DNA of 21,707 nt, from positions 1 through 21,707 of the IMG/VR virus record IMGVR_UViG_3300010883_005406, one strand, 5' to 3'. Made by a program: the position numbers and the translations under genes. The notes under the pieces were generated by a model, which searched no databases, was not told where the DNA came from, and was given only the letters and a program-made list of their open reading frames with translations. The DNA comes from a virus. Positions 14,601-21,707 of the stretch are shown one piece after another (the stretch's first letter is position 1; every line of letters starts with the position of its first letter).

Positions 14601-17600
14601 CATCCTCAACGACAAGACGAAGTTCTCACACAAGCAGAACTGGTTCAACAAAGCTGCGAAGAGCGACCAAGACTTCGACACCGGGGCTACCCGTGAGGAG
14701 AAGGCTCACGCCAACCAGTTGCTGCAAGAGGGACGCCTGTATCGTATGGAGCAGGTGGAGAAGGCAGGTGAGCAACTCATCCATAACCAAGCCGACATCA
14801 TAGAGATCAGCGACGATGGCCTCACTGTTAAGCGCAACGAAGCGAACATCATCAAGCTGCGTGAGGCTGGTGCTGTGAGCCGTGAGGAGTTCGAGGATGG
14901 CATAAAGACTATTAAGTATAATGATGCAGGTGAAGTCGAGAAAGGCAGTAAGCCCCATAAGTATAAGTCTGAGCCTATCTCTGATCGGGTGTGGGCGCTA
15001 TATGAGGAGCAGCGTGACGCTGTGAACGAAGCCGCCGTGATGGTGTATGAAGATAAGATCAAGGGTATGATTGGCTCGAAAGAATTAGAGTTGAACTATC
15101 TGCAAGGCCAACATGGGTTCAATGACGATACCAAAGATATTCTCCGCTGGGTAACTGCTGAATACTCCCGGCTGTACGATGAGGGTGGTCAGCTTGTAGG
15201 TAAGGGGTTCAAGTGGAAAGACGAGTCGATCACTAAGGCTAATGCGTTTATCCACCAAGTCACGCGTGTCATGGATAAGGACGGCGGCACGGCTAAGATG
15301 AAGGATTGGGTTGACGGATCGACGCTTGATGATGATAAACACTTGGAGCAATTCCGGAACAATCCTGCACTGCTGGAGAAGCTGGAGACGCTGGCAGAGA
15401 CACGCATTGAGAACGTAATGTCGATGCGTAATACCCTGATGGATATGCACCTGCTGGACACACAGTTAACCAACGCGAAGTACGCTGCCGTGAACTCAGT
15501 GTTGGCTGGCTACGTGCCGTTCGCACGCCGAGGCAACCATCAAGTCAGGGTACAGGCATATGATAAGGATGGTAAGGCCATCCACTTGGATGAACACGTA
15601 CAGGCTATGCTGTTCTACACACGTACCGACAGCCGTAAGAAGGCTGACGTTATCCGTGATGAGTTGAACGCCAAGTTTGCTGAGTTTGGTGACTCTGAGA
15701 TAAGTGTCTTCACAGGCGCACGCGATAAGGATGGTAAGGCTATCCCAGTCAAGCTGTCAGGTGTGACCTTCCGTGCTGATAGTGGTGCCGCTTCTCAGGT
15801 TCCTCCGCTAGGTAGCAGTTTGAACTACGACGACATGGCTAACACACTGATGCGGGCCGGGATCAAACTGCGCGAACAAGACCGTGAGAGCCTTGTGCGT
15901 ATGACCACCAAGCAGCACAGCACAGCCCGTGGCAAGCTGAGACTAAGCGGCAACCCCGGTTGGGATCAGAACATCATGCGTGGTGTTGCAGAACATCTTG
16001 AGATGCAGACGCACGTTGCTGGTAAGAATAGGTACAAGCATAACATCGCACACATCCTATCGGATAAAGTATCAGATGGTAGCGTGTGGTTTGGTGATAA
16101 GGTACGGCTGGCTAAACTCCAGAAGGCGTTTCTTACTGCGTCTCCTGAGAAAAAAGATGCTGCTCGTAAGGCCATGACTGAGTACCAGCATATGTTTATA
16201 CATTCATCCTCTGATGAGAACATATCTGTTGTGGACTACCATGGTGAGCGTAGCACTGTGAGTGGTAAGGGTAATGGCAACCGTTACCGGGATGACGCGG
16301 CTAACCTTGTGGAATATTACAATCGTAATGTGAACATCGACGATGCCACTGGCGAGGGTATGGTAAACAAGATGGCCGGACCTCTCATGTCTTGGACGGC
16401 GGCTATGCAGATCGGTGGCTCTGTCGTATCGGCAGGGATTAACACCACATCATTGGTCTCACATGCAGGATTATATCTATCCACATACAACAAGAAGACA
16501 GGTTACGGCGGTGGGCACGGTATGATGCGTTCGTACAATGCCATCTGGCAGGCGGGCCGTGACCTCTCGTTGTTCAAGGATGGGTTCAAGCAGGACGTTG
16601 CAGGTAACGTGACACTGCTCAAGGAACTCATCGCCCCAACGTGGAAGGTAGGGGAACGGCGCAACGGTATGCTCAAGGATGAAGCCGAAGCTGTGCTTGC
16701 TGCCACAGAGAAGGGTGTCCTCACACCTAACATGCACAACGCACTGGTCGGTACATCCCGCACTGGTAAGCAGGACAGTAAGAAGGATAAGGCCATCGAA
16801 GTGTGGATGTCCATGTTCTCTAAGACTGAGCAGTACAACAGGCGCGTCACGTTCTTAGCATCATACCGCCTAGAGAAAGCCCGTATGATTGAGCAAGGCA
16901 CTGACGGCTCAAGCTTCAACAGTGCAACGTCTAACGCTTCAAAAGATGTTTACCAACGCTCGGTGCTGGCAGTTAACTCTTCGCAGGGTAACTATTCGCA
17001 GTTCAACCGTCCAGCCATAGCGCGTGGCAACTTCGCCCAGTATCTGTACATGTATAAACAGTTCGTGGTAATCACGGTACAGTTAATGAGGAACATGGGC
17101 CGCACAGAACAGTTATATTTCCTAGCCTTCCTCGTACTGACCAGTGGCCTCAAGGGTATCCCGTTCTCTGAGGATTTCATGGACCTCGTTGATAGCCTCA
17201 TGCAAATGTTTGATGTTAAGTGGGAGGGTTTGGAGACATACATCGCCCGTGGTGCTGACGCTATTGTCCCCGGTTCCTCCCGTGTTGTTCTGCGGGGGTT
17301 CTTGGATTACTTCACAGGCGGCACAGTATCCACACGGCTTGGGCATGGCAACATCGTCCCCGGCACCAGCTACTTCTTAGCAGGGGCTGACACAGCGCGT
17401 GAGGCCATGGATGTACTCGGACCTGTGGCGTCTGCCATGAAGGGTGCGTCTGACTCTGCTGTACTGGCGGCTAGGTACGTTGGTGAAACGGTGGGTATCT
17501 TTGACGACACTACAACCCTCAAGGATGTGGCACGTAGCGGCGGTGGGTTCTCTGCTCTGAAAGCTGTTGCAGAGGGTGCGATCTTTATGTCCGACGGCAG

Positions 17601-18000
17601 CATCACTAACAAACGCGGGCAGGTAGTGTCCGGTGATTTCACTCCGGTTGAGATGATTGCTCGGATGATAGGCTTCTACCCAAGTTCAGCCACCGCACAG
17701 TACGATGCGAACAGGCGGACCGAACGGATGCGTGGCTACATTGACGAGCGCAAGGCCCATTACATACAGGCATACCGTAAGGCTGGCTCATCAGCAGAAC
17801 GTACGCGTATTGTGAAGATGGTGCAGGACTGGAACCGTGACGCTAGAGGTACACCGTTCGTTATTACGAACTTCGTAACGTCTGCCAACAAGTCACGTAA
17901 GGAAGCACAACGCAGTGCCTCAGGTAGACTGTTGAAGTCCGCGCCTAAGACACTACGTGATTTCCATAAAGAGCAAATGCGTTTGCAAGGTGTCAACTAG
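11641..18000 (+). CDS. Giant PLxRFG-type virion protein with metallopeptidase motif (2119 aa)
   Basis: The ATG has an AGGT site about 8 bp upstream. Residues 1-155 are helical and basic; 155-238 are a Lys/Glu/Ser/Pro linker overlapping another frame. H759-E-V-L-G-H764 is an HExxH zinc site in VVGHEVLGHFGLAS, with E811/E812 (TEATEEALADLA) the likely third ligand, as in zincin domains of polyvalent phage proteins. GYVPFARRGNHQVRV (about 1290-1304) aligns with the PLxRFG signature, here altered to PFARRG. The C-terminal 830 residues keep the order typical of that family: a hydrophobic segment about 1584-1616 (IGGSVVSAGINTTSLVSHAG), FNRPAIARGNFAQYLYMYKQ, a membrane-like helix about 1824-1841 and MIGFYPSSATAQYDANRRTE. 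Such proteins are thought to be packaged and ejected with DNA. Targets of the protease are unknown. Confidence 0.82.
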   Translation: MTQCTLDNLSAKDRTAFTAIKRGRKIQGEYVGVEILRDQAIDDMIVAAKADVSAVISEVHKNYPDLINKKGEFLSDLSALERSRAAKKPKVVSAPKVKAKVKLTAEAAQFLEAAKQGMPGSITNNLQRIAKENGVTVTKSMTPADVIAALEAIANETKKETKARSPEPSPAPVVREEQPASPSKAGAGTTAVKDAGKSKQKGGSKDKPKKLSNAEKSESTERGKSEPAEREEQQPTDITLVSKKRAKDFAETGNYDIVLSNDTTFKIFRDTAQFGYPVWWSGDTNLGSTMDEAVQRLIDGANEVETKTEPTVAPVTHASAKHAWNALRVEATLDPATRNFVSVLSWENLPAGAKKEWTTLFDGGKYTVADMDRIYEEVFDDEYGPAILDTAKALVEDPGSTKGEFGEGVSLLLAATVFSDASKGSKQNAWLKEAWIIVDDTLGNSPLYSTPDHTAWTHAAFLNNAVKFLEPKVKESAKGDTGRVENPSFTTGKNERPWAEYAYDNNILLDVVHNVYKAGHVIEKPSKRISKVLTTITETQASTVEQAVKETDLRLKRLSQRTEEHKAATSTLVEMLRIIISGKVDGEMSPMLERSYISRAKQLIEEGASMEYVFEGAPLSEWLPNGELQWEKGKLKRPALADTSVEEQLNEMDAKPIEGRNSNLEDGSVVTKPITYLAAKIYISKIIKKLNAKYAPRIRHYADLAEFKKTALYKEALASRKDGANIITDLTAAHSFGNTVVIFRNNIKNKSHLAFVVGHEVLGHFGLASVMPQANLKKLMRTIYDTDPHVQAEANRRMELYSGMTQTEATEEALADLAGEVESSTINRVWAAFKNFLNKLGIKFSDDMARYYISQSRRMLRTGNTGGVSANAIYNDLMDIQKRYIEGRNSDNLASVRAIVPTPMNGATILEGTWDTIKTVGGDMTSIEGLDTNVRKLADSSTYTWESAKRGLELIQTLDQKALRSLGLRKIFDIFQKHTEHVRKLQSILNDKTKFSHKQNWFNKAAKSDQDFDTGATREEKAHANQLLQEGRLYRMEQVEKAGEQLIHNQADIIEISDDGLTVKRNEANIIKLREAGAVSREEFEDGIKTIKYNDAGEVEKGSKPHKYKSEPISDRVWALYEEQRDAVNEAAVMVYEDKIKGMIGSKELELNYLQGQHGFNDDTKDILRWVTAEYSRLYDEGGQLVGKGFKWKDESITKANAFIHQVTRVMDKDGGTAKMKDWVDGSTLDDDKHLEQFRNNPALLEKLETLAETRIENVMSMRNTLMDMHLLDTQLTNAKYAAVNSVLAGYVPFARRGNHQVRVQAYDKDGKAIHLDEHVQAMLFYTRTDSRKKADVIRDELNAKFAEFGDSEISVFTGARDKDGKAIPVKLSGVTFRADSGAASQVPPLGSSLNYDDMANTLMRAGIKLREQDRESLVRMTTKQHSTARGKLRLSGNPGWDQNIMRGVAEHLEMQTHVAGKNRYKHNIAHILSDKVSDGSVWFGDKVRLAKLQKAFLTASPEKKDAARKAMTEYQHMFIHSSSDENISVVDYHGERSTVSGKGNGNRYRDDAANLVEYYNRNVNIDDATGEGMVNKMAGPLMSWTAAMQIGGSVVSAGINTTSLVSHAGLYLSTYNKKTGYGGGHGMMRSYNAIWQAGRDLSLFKDGFKQDVAGNVTLLKELIAPTWKVGERRNGMLKDEAEAVLAATEKGVLTPNMHNALVGTSRTGKQDSKKDKAIEVWMSMFSKTEQYNRRVTFLASYRLEKARMIEQGTDGSSFNSATSNASKDVYQRSVLAVNSSQGNYSQFNRPAIARGNFAQYLYMYKQFVVITVQLMRNMGRTEQLYFLAFLVLTSGLKGIPFSEDFMDLVDSLMQMFDVKWEGLETYIARGADAIVPGSSRVVLRGFLDYFTGGTVSTRLGHGNIVPGTSYFLAGADTAREAMDVLGPVASAMKGASDSAVLAARYVGETVGIFDDTTTLKDVARSGGGFSALKAVAEGAIFMSDGSITNKRGQVVSGDFTPVEMIARMIGFYPSSATAQYDANRRTERMRGYIDERKAHYIQAYRKAGSSAERTRIVKMVQDWNRDARGTPFVITNFVTSANKSRKEAQRSASGRLLKSAPKTLRDFHKEQMRLQGVN
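12104..12355 (+). CDS. Possible overprinted small gene inside the giant gene (83 aa)
   Basis: This ORF lies in the +1 frame relative to the 2119-aa gene. Its ATG has a GAGG Shine-Dalgarno at 12091-12094, 9 bp upstream. The product is strongly basic. Residues 9-46 contain LGVRSQAQRQWLEKNNPQAL and then QQPSKMPERVSKK, matching from memory a recurring small phage motif of the form (K/R)SxAQxxxL..N.P......PSKxLPE(R/K)V. The remaining half is Lys/Ser/Asn-rich. In the overlapped region the giant's own frame is low-complexity linker, as expected where one frame constrains the other. Alternatives are chance resemblance in A-rich DNA, or a relic of an ancestral separate gene now read through. Function is unknown. 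Confidence 0.45.
   Translation: MKPKKKPKLGVRSQAQRQWLEKNNPQALQKLEQEQQPSKMPERVSKKVAAKTNQKSSQTRKKVSPLSGASRNRLSGKNNNPLI
12112..12290 (+). other. Three A-AAA-AAG slippery heptamers, one per frame
   Basis: Perfect dnaX-type heptamers occur at 12112-12118 (in phase with the 83-aa ORF), 12264-12270 (in phase with the giant gene) and 12284-12290 (third frame). A -1 slip at the first would carry a ribosome from the 83-aa ORF into the giant frame. A -1 slip at the second would end the giant product after seven more residues (ALKRGKK) at TGA 12291-12293, giving about 217 residues. No convincing stimulatory hairpin lies 5-9 bp downstream; a weak 5-bp stem is at 12311-12324. Confidence 0.35.
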
Positions 18001-20869
18001 GGACAACGCCAAGCTGGCCTAGGGTCATCTCGTCTGCGGTATCTTGTGCAGCGTCAAGGAAGCCCTTCATCTGTGGTATGTTGAGGTTGATACCAATGAC
18101 ATACTGCTGTCCAGCTTTGAGGGCAGTGTCCTTACTCATCACGAAGCGACCACCACCGGGTGTGGCGTTACCATTAACTGCAGCGATTTCCTTCTTGAGT
18201 TTACCCCAATCATACCCATGACCAGCCAACCATTTCCTGAACTCACCTTGGACAATCATCACCGTACCCCTGTCGAACTTATCGAGGTTGCCTGTGCGGT
18301 GTACATCATAGCGTATAAGGATAGCGGCCTTAGGTAGCCGTGTTGGATCGAAGGTGGGTGTTACGTTCTGCGTGTGCATGATGGTGATACCGTTGGCGGC
18401 TGTCTCGTTGAGGTACTGGTGGACCAGATCGAACCCGTCTAGGTGGCTGTCCTCAATGGCGGTACGCATACGCTCAATGCGCTTGACCACGTACTTGATA
18501 CCCTTACCGAAGTCATAGGCGATCAGCCCTGCCTCGGCTGCTATGGTGCAACCCACATGCTGTAGAACAAGTTCTGTTTCCCAATACCGTTCTGTACCGG
18601 CAAACTCGATACCATATATCTCTCTGAATTGTTCAATGGCTTTCTTGATACGCTTGACCAATCCATCCTTACCAATCTTGAGTAGTTCAATCGCATAGAG
18701 GTGGCCTATCACACCGTGGTTATCACCAAGGAAGTCCATGATGGTGCGACCAGCCTTCGTACCCTTCGCAAACATCGGGTGAACGGGAGTGTATATCTCC
18801 AACAGCCGTGCCATCTGGGCATCACTCTCCACACCAGACGCTGCCATCTTGGAGGTGAACGATATGTTCGTGGATACCATCACGTTGGTGGCCCACTGCT
18901 TCGACTTACGCTCCGTGGCAAAGCGGGTTAGCCTGCCCTTGTCCTTACCCTGCGTGACTTGGTAACAGAACGAACCCACATTATCCATGTAGGTACACTC
19001 ATCAATGGTCATCGGCAGGTTACAGTACGTACCCAACTTGTTGTACAACGCATTGTGCGTAGACTCTGCTGATAGATATAGGGACTTCGGATTACCCCAC
19101 ACACTGCGGGACCATGCTTGAATGACTGACTTCCCTGCACCTGTATCTCCGTGCAATGAGATGGTGAGGCCAACCAGCCCTGTTAAATCCCATAGCGGAG
19201 CAGAGAACGAAGTGTTCAACGCGAACATATGCCATGGCATCCCCGCCTTCTCCAGTACGCCAGTAGCCTCAGCCCACTCTGTCGCTGAACCAGCGTGTGT
19301 GTATGCTGTCTTGCTTGTGTCACCTGCTGCTGCGCCTAGCGTAACAACTTCTGTAGTGACAGTGCCATCGACTTCACGTTTGTATAATCTCTCGCCTATT
19401 ACGAACTGAGTATGATCTTCTTTCCAACCCATCGCATCGTGTATGTTGGACATCGAACGCTTCTTACGTAACTCATCCATGTATGTTCTAAGCATGAACC
19501 TAAACCTATCTGTTTGCTTCTTGCCTGTCAGGACAATCCCCTGATCTGCAATGGTGGTGGCGAACTCACGACTCTCATCGTTAAGGTACGCTTGCCTGAA
19601 CGTCAGGTCTTGCCAGCCTACGTGTGGACGTTTCCATTTGTAACGCACAGTCTCATAGCCTAGGTGTTCATCACGCCCGTAGCCTATGGGGTACAGTATG
19701 AATGGGCATACATCTATCTCAGTACCATCCACTGACTGCACGATACCATGTGCTGCCTCTTTAAATATCGGGGGCAGCTTAACCTCTGGGTCAACGCCTT
19801 CGGGCAGAGTGTTCGGGTCTCTTACGATCTCTACATGCTGAGTCCCAAGTCTCGCAGGGGTGGATATACTACCCTTGAGTGGGCAGTTGTCGCAGCCCTT
19901 CTTACGTTCTTCCTTGAACCTAGCGCAGGTGGCTGGACCTGTAGCCTGTGCCTTCCACTGTGCCATCTTAGCTAGTGTCTTGTGCTCATCGTAGTCAGGG
20001 TGCTTGCTGCTCCATAGCTTTGCTACGTTATCTGAGTCCTCGCAGTATGCGGCAATACCCATGAGGGCATACCATGTAGGCTCTGAGGCTTTGTCTTGGT
20101 TGTCCACGGCCCATGCGACCTGCTCACACCCATTGTATATAGTACCAGCATTAGATGGTTGATATAGGTTCTCCATCTCCAGTGCTTGTGACAGGCCAGA
20201 CTGCGGGGCTACGATGGTGGGTACTACTGTGCCCATATCTGTCACCAGTGTGGGCTTCGCGCTGCCCAAGATGTTCTGTAGCGTCTGCTTGGAGTGTTCG
20301 GATCCCTCAGCCAACACGCGCACCTCGGCTCCGTTCTTCGGGTTGTGTGTACCAGCGGGGCGCAGCACACGGGCAGCGTCAGCGGTAACTGCGGCATCAA
20401 AGAAGAACCCGTTGACTTGGAACGTAGCCTTGAGGGCATCAGCTAACAGTTGCCACTCGTCCTTAGGCAACGCCTCATCCAGTATCCAGTACACATGCAG
20501 ACCAGTACCGGAGTTCACCACCATGGGTGACGGCATCTTGGTAACTGTGATGAACTGTGCGAGTGCTTCTAATCCCAACGCCTGTGTGGCGTATCCCTTT
20601 TCTTCTGCTGCTTTTGCTGCCCCGCAATCAATGTCGAGGAACAGAACTTTATTTAATTCTACGTTATCTTGTGTTCGATTTAGATTTGTTTTGAATGTGG
20701 ACGTTGCGTAGTATGTGTTGTTGCCGTTTGCATCTAGCTGTTGACAACGGGTTGCGAGTTCCTCAACCGTACCAAAGAAAGACTGCTGTGGTGGACCATC
20801 ATTGATTACTATGGCGCAGTAGTTACCTTCGGTAGGGAGAACCCGCTTGAAGAAATCAAGCGTGTCCAT
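17993..20869 (-). CDS. AEP-like primase fused to DUF927-like SF3-type helicase (958 aa)
   Basis: GAGGTATGGGA precedes the ATG. The N-terminal part carries archaeo-eukaryotic primase motifs: FLDIDC (D79, D81), SGTGLHVYW (H125) and the acidic segment around D158-D164 followed by ARVLRPAGTHN. A PriCT-like helical part (about 260-310) and a Cys cluster (C315, C326, C329, ending CDNCPLKG) come next. The C-terminal part is a DUF927-like ATPase: Walker A GDTGAGKS (K580), Walker B MTIDECTY (D623, E624), and a sensor-like VMVSTN (N668). One polypeptide could thus lay down primers and unwind DNA at the fork. It runs opposite to the structural genes and its last 8 bp overlap the end of the giant gene. 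It probably forms an early replication operon with the two genes upstream. Confidence 0.85.
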   Translation of the reverse strand: MDTLDFFKRVLPTEGNYCAIVINDGPPQQSFFGTVEELATRCQQLDANGNNTYYATSTFKTNLNRTQDNVELNKVLFLDIDCGAAKAAEEKGYATQALGLEALAQFITVTKMPSPMVVNSGTGLHVYWILDEALPKDEWQLLADALKATFQVNGFFFDAAVTADAARVLRPAGTHNPKNGAEVRVLAEGSEHSKQTLQNILGSAKPTLVTDMGTVVPTIVAPQSGLSQALEMENLYQPSNAGTIYNGCEQVAWAVDNQDKASEPTWYALMGIAAYCEDSDNVAKLWSSKHPDYDEHKTLAKMAQWKAQATGPATCARFKEERKKGCDNCPLKGSISTPARLGTQHVEIVRDPNTLPEGVDPEVKLPPIFKEAAHGIVQSVDGTEIDVCPFILYPIGYGRDEHLGYETVRYKWKRPHVGWQDLTFRQAYLNDESREFATTIADQGIVLTGKKQTDRFRFMLRTYMDELRKKRSMSNIHDAMGWKEDHTQFVIGERLYKREVDGTVTTEVVTLGAAAGDTSKTAYTHAGSATEWAEATGVLEKAGMPWHMFALNTSFSAPLWDLTGLVGLTISLHGDTGAGKSVIQAWSRSVWGNPKSLYLSAESTHNALYNKLGTYCNLPMTIDECTYMDNVGSFCYQVTQGKDKGRLTRFATERKSKQWATNVMVSTNISFTSKMAASGVESDAQMARLLEIYTPVHPMFAKGTKAGRTIMDFLGDNHGVIGHLYAIELLKIGKDGLVKRIKKAIEQFREIYGIEFAGTERYWETELVLQHVGCTIAAEAGLIAYDFGKGIKYVVKRIERMRTAIEDSHLDGFDLVHQYLNETAANGITIMHTQNVTPTFDPTRLPKAAILIRYDVHRTGNLDKFDRGTVMIVQGEFRKWLAGHGYDWGKLKKEIAAVNGNATPGGGRFVMSKDTALKAGQQYVIGINLNIPQMKGFLDAAQDTADEMTLGQLGVVPS

Positions 20870-20897
20870 ATTATCCCATACCTCACTGTGTGTTTAG

Positions 20898-20922
20898 GGG
20901 GGAACGGCATACCCGTTCCCCC
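20898..20922 (-). promoter_or_regulatory. Perfect hairpin between HTH and primase genes
   Basis: GGGGGAACGG (20898-20907) and CCGTTCCCCC (20913-20922) form a perfect 10-bp stem around a CATAC loop in the 64-bp gap between the two minus-strand genes. Neither side has a T run, so it is not a standard intrinsic terminator. It ends about 28 bp before the primase start. An RNase III-type processing site, a leader that tunes primase translation, or a protein-binding operator are all possible. Confidence 0.7.
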
Positions 20923-20933
20923 GGTTGGCGATA

Positions 20934-21227
20934 CTACTCCTGTGGAGGTAGCAATTCAAGTAACGTATTGAAACGGTGCAGTGGTGTCATACCAATCACC
21001 TCAGGCATAGGCCATTGGTGTTGCTCCAACACACTGAACATACGTTTCAATGCGGCTCTGGCCTTGGCATCGTTACTCTTGCGGACGGGCTTGCCTTTTA
21101 ACCAACCCGAATATGTGACCCGTGATACACCAATCAGCTTTGACATCTGTGTGGTGTTGATCATCATATGCTTTCGCAATGCTTCAACCTGCTCAAAGTT
21201 AAGGACTGGATTAGGCATTGGCATCAT
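20934..21227 (-). CDS. Small helix-turn-helix DNA-binding protein (97 aa)
   Basis: Residues about 10-55 form a Cro/cI-like helix-turn-helix: VEALRKHMMINTTQMSKLIG, then VSRVTYSGWLKGKPVRKSN, with the T-Q-x-x-(K/L)-x-x-G-V-S-R-x-T-x-x-x-W pattern. The basic KGKPVRKSNDAKARAALKRM and an LxxLLELLPP C-terminus follow. Length suits a small phage regulator or accessory replication factor. The start could be ATG 21227, 21224 or 21218; the ribosome site is weak (GCGG), and the start overlaps the upstream stop by 8-17 bp, so translation is probably coupled. Next to the primase, it may control the early operon or mark an origin; its operator is unknown. Confidence 0.75.
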   Translation of the reverse strand: MMPMPNPVLNFEQVEALRKHMMINTTQMSKLIGVSRVTYSGWLKGKPVRKSNDAKARAALKRMFSVLEQHQWPMPEVIGMTPLHRFNTLLELLPPQE

Positions 21228-21707
21228 CCGCTACGTCTGCCATCAGAGCCATAATGTCACCAGCCAATGCAGCCGTACTAGCATCCGGTGCTGGAGCAGT
21301 AGCGACAGGTGCAGCGACAGGCTCCTCTACAACAGGTGCTGGAGCAGCGACCACAGGTGCAGCGACCGCAGGTGCAGCGACAGGCTCGGCAGGTTTACCG
21401 AACGTTGAAGCAGGTGCTTCGACTACTGGCTCCGCAACAGGTTCTGGAGCAGGTGTCGGTGCCGCTACTACCGGTGCAACAGGTGCAACAGGTGCAGCAA
21501 TCGCTGGCGCAGCGGAGGCAACAGCCAACCCACTCTCGTCACCAGTGATCTCCCTCACAGCAGCAGTACCGAACAGGGCATCTGCCGAAGTCTGTGTCTG
21601 TGCATCCATGCAACCCCCGAAGTCAAACTTCAACTTAGGGAACGATGCCGTGGTGTCAAATGACAGCACGCAGATAGCACTCTCCACTGCGATACCATGC
21701 ATCTTCA
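21211..21707 (-). CDS. Ala/Pro/Val-rich protein, N-terminus outside window
   Basis: The frame is open to the right edge; the ATG at 21702 may be internal, so this is treated as partial. The first visible 60 residues look folded (GIAVESAICVLSFDTTASFP, KLKFDFGGCMDAQTQTSADA). From about residue 68 the protein turns into a long Ala/Pro/Val repeat region (APVAPVVAAPTPAPEPVAEP) and ends in an acidic amphipathic tail (GDIMALMADVADDANA). A folded domain, flexible linker and acidic tip is the layout of single-stranded DNA-binding proteins, which would suit the replication operon, but no OB-fold sequence can be checked here. The function is not recognised. Its stop overlaps the HTH gene start. Confidence 0.6.
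   Translation of the reverse strand, partial: KMHGIAVESAICVLSFDTTASFPKLKFDFGGCMDAQTQTSADALFGTAAVREITGDESGLAVASAAPAIAAPVAPVAPVVAAPTPAPEPVAEPVVEAPASTFGKPAEPVAAPAVAAPVVAAPAPVVEEPVAAPVATAPAPDASTAALAGDIMALMADVADDANA
21286..21515. repeat. Degenerate GCAGCGACAGGT-type repeat tract
   Basis: On the plus strand, units such as GGTGCAGCGACAGG, GCAACAGGTGC and GGTGCTGGAGCAG recur many times. On the minus strand they encode the Ala/Pro/Val linker of the partial protein. The short units of a few codons suggest slippage-prone expansion. Confidence 0.75.

Noticed and set aside
17864-17878. Inverted repeat TTACGAA-C-TTCGTAA near the end of the giant gene
   Set aside because: It lies in conserved-looking coding sequence, has a one-base spacer that cannot form a loop, and is short; a chance palindrome is likely.
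11641-18000. Giant protein as an N4-like virion RNA polymerase
   Set aside because: I could not find T7/N4-type polymerase motifs (DxxGR, R-K-YG, HD); the PLxRFG and metallopeptidase signatures explain it better.
17995-18025. Possible bidirectional terminator at the convergent junction (CTAGG ... GCCAAGCTGGC ... CCTAG)
   Set aside because: The stem is short and asymmetric, lies within the primase-helicase coding sequence, and lacks a T run on either side.
1-21707. tRNA genes, CRISPR arrays, insertion sequences, integrase or defence genes
   Set aside because: No cloverleaf-like sequences, regularly spaced non-coding repeats, transposase or recombinase motifs were seen; nearly all bases are assigned to phage structural or replication genes.

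Overview
The window is almost wall-to-wall coding and reads as part of a tailed double-stranded DNA phage genome, most likely a short-tailed (podovirus-like) phage or a closely related prophage. The signs are a run of large Ala/Gln/Gly-rich virion proteins in one direction, a lytic transglycosylase embedded in a long structural protein, a 2119-residue PLxRFG-type giant protein with a metallopeptidase motif, and a fused primase-helicase. I see no integrase, tRNA, rRNA, CRISPR array or transposon. The host cannot be named; a peptidoglycan-cleaving ejection protein fits a Gram-negative host but does not prove one.

Positions 2-18000 (+ strand) form one tightly packed virion module. It begins with a 5'-truncated beta-propeller-like tail protein (tail nozzle/hub type). 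Next come a 115-aa conserved-looking protein, a Gly-rich 267-aa protein, a Gln-rich 254-aa protein, and three probable DNA-ejection or internal virion proteins (505 aa with a hydrophobic Gly/Ala N-terminus, 647 aa with the SLT transglycosylase domain, 715 aa with several hydrophobic Gly/Ala segments). Two small beta-rich proteins (139 and 97 aa) and a seven-repeat FG-GAP propeller (422 aa) follow, then the giant 2119-aa protein. Most junctions are stop/start overlaps or gaps of under 15 bp, so this looks like one late operon. The only gap near 100 bp (9474-9575) holds a perfect TATAAT hexamer and a possible 25-codon ORF.

Positions 17993-21707 (- strand) carry replication-type genes that converge on the structural block: a 958-aa AEP-like primase fused to a DUF927-like helicase, a small helix-turn-helix protein, and the C-terminal part of an Ala/Pro/Val-rich protein that runs out of the window. 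The two transcription units meet tail-to-tail with an 8-bp overlap of coding sequence. A perfect 10-bp-stem hairpin lies between the HTH gene and the primase gene.

The most unusual signal is inside the giant gene. At 12104-12355 an 83-codon ORF in the +1 frame has its own ATG and Shine-Dalgarno-like GAGG, and its product resembles a recurring small phage motif (SxAQ...P...PERV), while the giant's own frame there is low-complexity linker. The same 180 bp contains three perfect A-AAA-AAG (dnaX-type) slippery heptamers, one aligned to each reading frame. An overprinted gene, and possibly programmed frameshifting, is therefore worth testing.
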